NCBI GenBank assembly: GCA_937873805.1
Contig: CALMWO010000277.1
Span: 1 to 5,016, forward strand
DNA: 5,016 nt
From: an uncultured Hyphomonadaceae bacterium
GTDB taxonomy: Bacteria > Pseudomonadota > Alphaproteobacteria > Caulobacterales > Hyphomonadaceae
Direction: 5' to 3'
Notes under the pieces: model-generated
What the model was told of the DNA's origin: nothing
The model's input: the letters and a program-made list of their open reading frames with translations, nothing else
Database searches by the model: none
In this document: positions 1-5,016 of the stretch, in pieces
Numbering within the stretch: position 1 is the stretch's first letter
How the letters are laid out: every line of letters begins with the position of its first letter
Position numbers and translations under genes: made by a program

Positions 1-1
1 G

Positions 2-100
2 GTCGCCAAGCGGCTGAAGGCGGACCGCGATCTGTGGGTCATCGAGATCGAGGATCGCGAGGGGCGGCACTTCCTGACGGAGAAAGTGCGGCTGGAATAG
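2..100 (+). CDS. C-terminal end of an unidentified protein (5' truncated)
   Basis: An open frame runs in from the left edge and ends at a TAG at 98-100, leaving 32 residues. The tail is rich in charged residues and ends in two short stretches that alternate hydrophobic and polar residues (around LWVIEIED and FLTEKVRLE). These are joined by a Gly-containing turn, so the tail could be a beta hairpin. Codon use fits the rest of the window, with G/C in most third positions. I do not recognise the family; 32 residues are too few. It lies upstream of the secreted-protein gene on the same strand, 88 bases before that gene's ATG. A likely promoter in that gap suggests the two are separately transcribed. 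No start codon is visible because the gene begins outside the window. Confidence 0.55.
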   Translation, partial: VAKRLKADRDLWVIEIEDREGRHFLTEKVRLE

Positions 101-132
101 CCGGCTTCTGAAGCGGAAGGCGCCGAGAATTG

Positions 133-161
133 TTGACGTCGCAAGGCGCGCACGGATTAAT
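133..161 (+). promoter_or_regulatory. Probable sigma70-type promoter of the secreted-protein gene
   Basis: A -35 box TTGACG (133-138) matches TTGACA at five of six positions. It is followed by a 17-base spacer and a -10 box ATTAAT (156-161), which matches TATAAT at four of six but lacks the important A at its second position. This is the most AT-rich patch of the upstream region. Transcription would start near 167-170, giving a leader of about 20 bases that contains the ribosome binding site. The assignment rests on pattern matching only. Confidence 0.45.
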
Positions 162-163
162 CC
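154..163. promoter_or_regulatory. 10-base perfect palindrome over the -10 box, possible operator
   Basis: GGATTAATCC is a perfect inverted repeat with no spacer and covers the proposed -10 element at 156-161. A dimeric repressor binding here would block the promoter. A 10-base palindrome can occur by chance, and no neighbouring regulator gene is visible, so the operator role is only a suggestion. Confidence 0.25.
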
Positions 164-178
164 TGTCTTGGGATTCGT

Positions 179-185
179 GGGAGGG
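179..185 (+). promoter_or_regulatory. Ribosome binding site that fixes the start at 189
   Basis: GGGAGGG lies 3 bases before the ATG at 189 and is a strong match to the anti-Shine-Dalgarno sequence, although the spacing is slightly short. It favours ATG 189 over the in-frame TTG at 168, which has no comparable site in front of it. Confidence 0.6.
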
Positions 186-188
186 ATC

Positions 189-731
189 ATGAACATCGGC
201 GGGATGGTTGCGGCGAGTGTGTTGGCGGCCGGAATAGGCACCGCGCAGGCGCAGACGGCGGCCTGCAACCAGATGCTGCTGCTTCAGACGAGCGGCCTTG
301 CCCAGATCAAGGAGCTTCGCGGCGTCGAGAGCAAGCGCGATGCAAGGAGCATCACCTATCTGTCAAAGACGCAGGCTGTCGGGTTCAGCGGCTGCACGGT
401 CAGCCAGCCGTTGAAGCAGTCCACGAAGAGCGGCGATTACGAGGAATACAGCTTCAGCTGCTCGCGCGAGTTCGCGAACAGCGAAGCGGCGACGGTCTAT
501 GTGGAGGGCCTGTATGCCTGCGTGAAGGATGTCGTGGCCGAGCGGGATGCGACAGAGCAGTTCATGGACGGCAAGTACCGGATCGTCGAAATCGATACGG
601 ATACGTGGGCCGAAGGAAAAACGAGCGAGTTCGATTTCGGCGAGAGCGAGTTTGTCCGGCTGTGGGTGCGCAAGTCCTTCCCGGCCAGCGACGAGGTTCA
701 CCTGAACCTGTTCTATTATTTCAAGCCCTGA
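189..731 (+). CDS. Secreted (periplasmic) protein of unknown function, 180 aa
   Basis: I do not recognise a family. The N-terminus looks like a Sec signal peptide: a hydrophobic, Ala/Gly-rich stretch at residues 6-18 followed by an AQA site, giving likely signal peptidase I cleavage between Ala21 and Gln22. The n-region (MNIGG) has no Lys or Arg, which is unusual. There is no Cys directly after the cleavage site, so it is not a lipoprotein. The mature part of about 159 residues has four cysteines (26, 69, 91, 111), enough for two periplasmic disulfides. Its central region (120-160) is acidic and its C-terminus is aromatic (LFYYFKP). No catalytic motif is apparent. ATG 189 is preferred because of the GGGAGGG site just upstream; an in-frame TTG at 168 would only add seven residues before the signal peptide. 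prfC follows 69 bases later on the same strand, so co-transcription is possible, but no functional link is evident. Confidence 0.75.
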   Translation: MNIGGMVAASVLAAGIGTAQAQTAACNQMLLLQTSGLAQIKELRGVESKRDARSITYLSKTQAVGFSGCTVSQPLKQSTKSGDYEEYSFSCSREFANSEAATVYVEGLYACVKDVVAERDATEQFMDGKYRIVEIDTDTWAEGKTSEFDFGESEFVRLWVRKSFPASDEVHLNLFYYFKP

Positions 732-800
732 AGGGTCGCCAAACAAGGGCTTTCCGGGCGGTGTGGACGTTTGCGGCGCACCCCTGTATCAGGCCGCCCC

Positions 801-2395
<1,595 letters not shown>

Positions 2396-2399
<4 letters not shown>

Positions 2400-2419
2400 C
2401 GGTTGACGGCGAGCGCTAG
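2396..2419. terminator. Short inverted repeat spanning both convergent stop codons
   Basis: CTAGCG (2396-2401) and CGCTAG (2414-2419) form a 6-base stem around a 12-base loop. The left arm contains the TAG stop of prfC and the right arm the TAG stop of the opposing gene. The site sits exactly between two convergent genes, where a bidirectional terminator would be expected. However, the stem is short and no T run follows on either strand, so intrinsic termination is doubtful. Confidence 0.2.
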
Positions 2420-4149
2420 CTTCCCGTCACGTCCAGGGCGAGGAAGGCAAGCGTCTGGTCGGTGAGCCTTTTGGTGCGGTAGCGCACTGCGTCAGGCGTC
2501 CAGAACTTTGTCTTCGCTACATCGTTGGCGAACTTCGTCTTGAACCGGGCATAGGCTTTCCGCTTGTCCTCGAAAGGGCCATTGCCAAGCTCATCCTGAG
2601 GCAGCACGCAGAGATTGCCGATCATCTCGCGCAGGGTGGCGAGCTGGTTGACCTCCAGCCCGTTTTCGAACGCCAGCCAGTGATCCTGCGGGTTGCGGGG
2701 ATATACGTGTTCAACCGACGAGCGCGTGTCGATGACGTAGCGGGGCACGCGGTCGCCATGAGCCGACGCCTCGATCCAGCGCATGATGGTTGAGCGGCGG
2801 CCGCCTTCGGTGATGGGGCTGTTGAGATGGCGCACCAGTCGGTCGTATTGGCCGGCGGAGAAGGTGAAGCCGCCCTGCTTGCCGAACGTGCCCTTGGCGA
2901 AGCGCTCAACGCGCTTGCCGATCATCTCTGCGCAGCGGCGCGGGTCCGGTGTCGAGACTGTGAGCGCGAAACAGACGCGATCGAGGATGTCGATGCGCTT
3001 GTTGATGTCTGCGGGACGCGATTTCATCCAGAGCAACATGGCGTAGGCGCGCCACTGGTCCCATTTTAGCAGTTGCAGGCGGCGCAGGCTGGCATGCACG
3101 CCCACCGCCCATTCATGATCGACGGATTCATAGATCCATTTGAACGCGGCGAGATAGTGGATCAGCGTTTCCGTGGCCCATCTGTAGCCCTGCTGGCCGG
3201 GGTAGCGGCGGCGGATATGCTCCATCAGCTGGATCGCATAATCGGTGGACTGCGCCATGCGCCGCTCGATGAAATCGACCGAGCGCAGGAAATCATCGAA
3301 GCGCTGCTTGCCGAGTTCTTCCTGCATCGAGTTCCACGCGAACAGGATGGTGCGCGCTGCATCGTCGGCGTTTGGCATGGTGGAAGAGAGGTCGATGAGT
3401 TGACCCTTGACGATCTCTTCCGGCTTCAGCGGCAAGCCGCCGGAGTTGATGCTGACGAAGGCCTTGGCCGCGATCCGCCGGTCCGAGATGCGCGTCACGG
3501 TGACAAGCACGGCTTCCGACAGGAAGGCGGTGAAGGAGGCTAGGCGCTGCTGGCTCCAGCCGGAGAACATGCCCCGGGCCACGGCAACGCATTCGCGCAG
3601 ACGTTCCGAGGCATCGGTCAGTAGCGGGTGAGGGCGGTGGCGTTTGGCTGTGCGGCCGTGGGCGAGGATGTCGGCCTCAAGCGTGTTGTGCTTCATCTGC
3701 AGGTTGAGCCGCCAGATGCCGCTTTCATTCGCAAGCAGCGAATGCACGGGATGGGTCTTTTCCGCCTGCATCAGGTCGCGCAGGACGGCGAAGATGACGG
3801 TGAATGTGGTGAGGCGTTGCAGGCCGTCATAGATATCGAACCGCTCGCCTGCAGGGTGCAACACGACCGTTCCGACGAAGGTGTAGGGCGCGGTCAGCTC
3901 CAGGTCCCGGTCATAGTCAGAGACTTCGAAGGGCGCGTCCGTGGCCGGCTCGTTGGCGGTGGCATCGTCAGCCTCGACTTCGGGGTCGAGCCCGAACTCG
4001 CCGAAAGTGGCCACGAGGTCTTCCAGCAAGGCGGCCTGCTGGTGTTCGGTCCAGCAATAATCGCGCTGGACGCGAGCGGGCTGGAACGAGCCAAGGCGGA
4101 GAAGATCGCCGATGCTGACGGTCTGCGAGCGTATAACAGGGTTAGGCAT
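2416..4149 (-). CDS. DUF262-DUF1524 protein, GmrSD/SspE-like modification-dependent nuclease
   Basis: This is a fused two-domain protein of 577 residues. The N-terminal DUF262 (GmrS-like, ParB/Srx-type fold) domain shows VQRDYCW (27-33), an acidic low-complexity stretch (about 55-83), the nucleotide motif as DGLQRLTT (108-115), and FVSINSGGLPL with an EEIVKGQLI helix (231-252). The C-terminal DUF1524 (His-Me finger nuclease) domain shows EHVYP (480-484, likely catalytic His481), IGNLCVL (510-516, Asn512) and NGPFEDKRKAY (523-533). In characterised relatives (GmrSD, BrxU, SspE), DUF262 senses modified DNA and hydrolyses nucleotide while DUF1524 nicks or cuts DNA, restricting phages with modified genomes or acting with phosphorothioation. 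Which modification this one senses cannot be read from the sequence. The family usually has DGQQR; here the first Gln is Leu (codon at 3820-3822). The start is firm: an in-frame TGA directly precedes the ATG, and AGAGAG lies 5 bases upstream. There is no frameshift, and base composition resembles the neighbours. No partner gene is visible. Confidence 0.88.
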   Translation of the reverse strand: MPNPVIRSQTVSIGDLLRLGSFQPARVQRDYCWTEHQQAALLEDLVATFGEFGLDPEVEADDATANEPATDAPFEVSDYDRDLELTAPYTFVGTVVLHPAGERFDIYDGLQRLTTFTVIFAVLRDLMQAEKTHPVHSLLANESGIWRLNLQMKHNTLEADILAHGRTAKRHRPHPLLTDASERLRECVAVARGMFSGWSQQRLASFTAFLSEAVLVTVTRISDRRIAAKAFVSINSGGLPLKPEEIVKGQLIDLSSTMPNADDAARTILFAWNSMQEELGKQRFDDFLRSVDFIERRMAQSTDYAIQLMEHIRRRYPGQQGYRWATETLIHYLAAFKWIYESVDHEWAVGVHASLRRLQLLKWDQWRAYAMLLWMKSRPADINKRIDILDRVCFALTVSTPDPRRCAEMIGKRVERFAKGTFGKQGGFTFSAGQYDRLVRHLNSPITEGGRRSTIMRWIEASAHGDRVPRYVIDTRSSVEHVYPRNPQDHWLAFENGLEVNQLATLREMIGNLCVLPQDELGNGPFEDKRKAYARFKTKFANDVAKTKFWTPDAVRYRTKRLTDQTLAFLALDVTGS

Positions 4150-4154
4150 TCATA

Positions 4155-4160
4155 CTCTCT
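4155..4160 (-). promoter_or_regulatory. Ribosome binding site of the DUF262-DUF1524 gene
   Basis: On the minus strand AGAGAG lies 5 bases before the ATG at 4149. It is a moderate Shine-Dalgarno match. A second ATG at 4153-4151, in another frame, reads Met-Asn-Ala and then stops (ATGAATGCCTAA), overlapping the true start. The in-frame TGA at 4152-4150 rules out any longer form of the nuclease. Confidence 0.45.
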
Positions 4161-4204
4161 ACGCCCCCCCAGGGTCGGGAACCTAGGCGAGCACCGGGTA
4201 CGGA

Positions 4205-4220
4205 GCAATTCCGGAACTGC
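4205..4220. promoter_or_regulatory. 16-base near-perfect palindrome, candidate operator
   Basis: GCAATTCCGGAACTGC is an inverted repeat with a single mismatched pair (4208/4217). It lies about 56-71 bases upstream of the nuclease ATG, where a dimeric regulator would be expected to act, and overlaps the weak TTGCTC -35 candidate. No regulator gene is in view, so function is inferred from symmetry and position only. Confidence 0.3.
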
Positions 4221-4342
4221 GCAAGCAGGCCGCCGGAACGCTCAAAGATTTGCTTTTCCCGATTACGGTGGCGGAACGCGCACAGTTCTGGTTGGGCGCG
4301 AATCGATGTGCGATCGGCCGGCTGCGCGTAGCGACGGGTTGG

Positions 4343-5016
4343 TTAGGCCGCTTTCGCGCCAGCGCCGCCTTTGGCGCGCACTTTCCAGAAGCGGAGGGCG
4401 CGTTGGGCCGCGGCGACGGGCACCTGTTCGTAGAGCTGGCCGTATTTCTCGGCTTTGCTGAGCCCCGAGCCATCATTGATGATGGTGATGCACAGCGTCA
4501 CGAACAGACCACGCTCGAAGCCGGCGCCACGGCAGAGCATGGCGAGCGCATCGATGTCGCTGGTATCCACCAGACGGCGGCCGAGTTCGAACTCCACATC
4601 GACGAGCTTGGCGAAGGCGAGGAGGAAGGCCGTACGCTTGTTTTCGCGCAGCAGCTGCACGAGCACGGGCGGCGCCAGCGCGGCCCGTTTTTCGAGAGCA
4701 GTGATCTGATCCTTGGCAATCTGGAAGTCGTCAGGCAGCGCGCCATAGGCGGAAGAAAGGTGGTTGCGGCTGGCTTCAAGCGCTGCTTCCAGCTCTGCCG
4801 GCGAGACGCCGTGGAATTTGCGCATGATCTCGCGGCGCAGGTCGTGCTCAACCTTGAGATAGACATTGTTCAACAGGTCGAGCGGAACTTGCGCATTGCG
4901 AACGAACGGGGCGTGCAGCACCGGGCTCACCTCGGCGCGTTCGGCTACGCGCTGGTATGTTTCGCGGTCGATCTTCGCTGTACGGTTTTCAAGCAGCGAA
5001 ACCACCACGCGGTCTT
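4343..5016 (-). CDS. DUF2336 domain protein, C-terminal part (5' truncated)
   Basis: The frame is open from the right edge to a TAA at 4345-4343, giving 224 visible residues. No start is assigned: the first possible GTG (5008-5006) sits inside a segment that continues upstream (DRVVVSLLEN). The sequence is almost entirely alpha-helical, with HEAT-like helix pairs such as AKIDRETYQRVAERAEVSP and VPLDLLNNVYLKVEHDLRRE. It ends with the QRALRFWKVR segment that I associate with C-termini of DUF2336 proteins, followed by a loose Gly/Ala/Lys tail. The family is common in Alphaproteobacteria, usually around 350 residues, and its function is not established; the repeat-like fold suggests a protein-binding or scaffold role. 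There is no signal peptide or membrane segment in the visible part, so it is probably cytoplasmic. It lies 193 bases upstream of the nuclease gene on the same strand; read-through is possible, but they do not look like one operon. Confidence 0.75.
   Translation of the reverse strand, partial: DRVVVSLLENRTAKIDRETYQRVAERAEVSPVLHAPFVRNAQVPLDLLNNVYLKVEHDLRREIMRKFHGVSPAELEAALEASRNHLSSAYGALPDDFQIAKDQITALEKRAALAPPVLVQLLRENKRTAFLLAFAKLVDVEFELGRRLVDTSDIDALAMLCRGAGFERGLFVTLCITIINDGSGLSKAEKYGQLYEQVPVAAAQRALRFWKVRAKGGAGAKAA

Larger units (their letters stand above)
4150..4342. other. Non-coding stretch upstream of the nuclease gene
   Basis: These 193 bases separate the end of the DUF2336 gene from the start of the DUF262-DUF1524 gene, both on the minus strand. 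Open frames crossing it have no family resemblance or ribosome binding site and are shadows. It contains a run of seven C (4164-4170), CCTAGG (4182-4187), a 16-base near-palindrome (4205-4220), three CGGAAC copies (4212-4217, 4234-4239, 4272-4277) and one GANTC site (GAATC, 4300-4304). No tRNA-like fold or clear promoter was seen. The best minus-strand promoter guess, TTGCTC (4208-4203) with TAGGTT (4185-4180) at 17 bases, matches only three of six positions in each box. Confidence 0.5.

Noticed and set aside
101..116. Hairpin after the first gene as a rho-independent terminator
   Set aside because: CCGGCTT/AAGCGG can form only a short stem with a bulged G and a 3-base loop, and no T run follows.
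771..800. TTG at 771 as an extended prfC start
   Set aside because: It adds ten residues unlike RF3 N-termini and has no ribosome binding site; ATG 801 gives the usual family length.
4291..4342. GC-rich inverted repeats after the DUF2336 gene as a terminator
   Set aside because: Several short palindromes (CGATCG, CGGCCG, GCCGGC) are present, but no long stem with a T run on the minus strand.
4150..4342. tRNA, small RNA gene or mobile element end in the gap
   Set aside because: No T-arm consensus, no cloverleaf pairing, and no terminal inverted repeats or target duplication could be found by eye.
3628..4461. Plus-strand open frame (277 codons) opposite the nuclease gene and the upstream gap
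   Set aside because: It runs antisense through well-supported DUF262 motifs and into the end of the DUF2336 gene, and its translation is a low-complexity Arg/Gly-rich product.

Overview
The window suggests a GC-rich alphaproteobacterium, possibly of the Caulobacterales/Hyphomonadaceae type. This is an inference from three things: the strong G/C third-position bias, a DUF2336 protein (a family typical of Alphaproteobacteria), and the general style of the proteins. The sequence alone does not fix the species.

Layout. Bases 2-100 (+) are the last 32 codons of an unidentified gene. Bases 189-731 (+) encode a small secreted protein of unknown function with four cysteines, preceded by a plausible sigma70-type promoter and a strong ribosome binding site. 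Bases 801-2399 (+) encode full-length peptide chain release factor 3 (prfC), with all GTPase motifs intact. It converges tail-to-tail, with only 16 bases between the genes, on 2416-4149 (-). That gene encodes a 577-residue DUF262-DUF1524 protein, the fused GmrSD/BrxU/SspE type of modification-dependent (type IV-like) restriction nuclease. A 193-base non-coding stretch (4150-4342) follows, holding a 16-base near-palindrome, a run of seven C, and three CGGAAC copies. Bases 4343-5016 (-) are the C-terminal part of a DUF2336 protein whose start lies beyond the window.

How the genes relate. The release factor and the DUF2336 protein look like ordinary chromosomal genes. The secreted protein and prfC may share a transcript (69-base gap, same strand), but nothing links their functions. 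The DUF262-DUF1524 gene is the only accessory-type gene and the most interesting item. It appears as a solitary defence gene between housekeeping neighbours, with no methyltransferase, phosphorothioation gene or mobile element in view, and with a DGLQR sequence where the family usually has DGQQR. No tRNA, rRNA, CRISPR array, insertion sequence or clear rho-independent terminator was seen.
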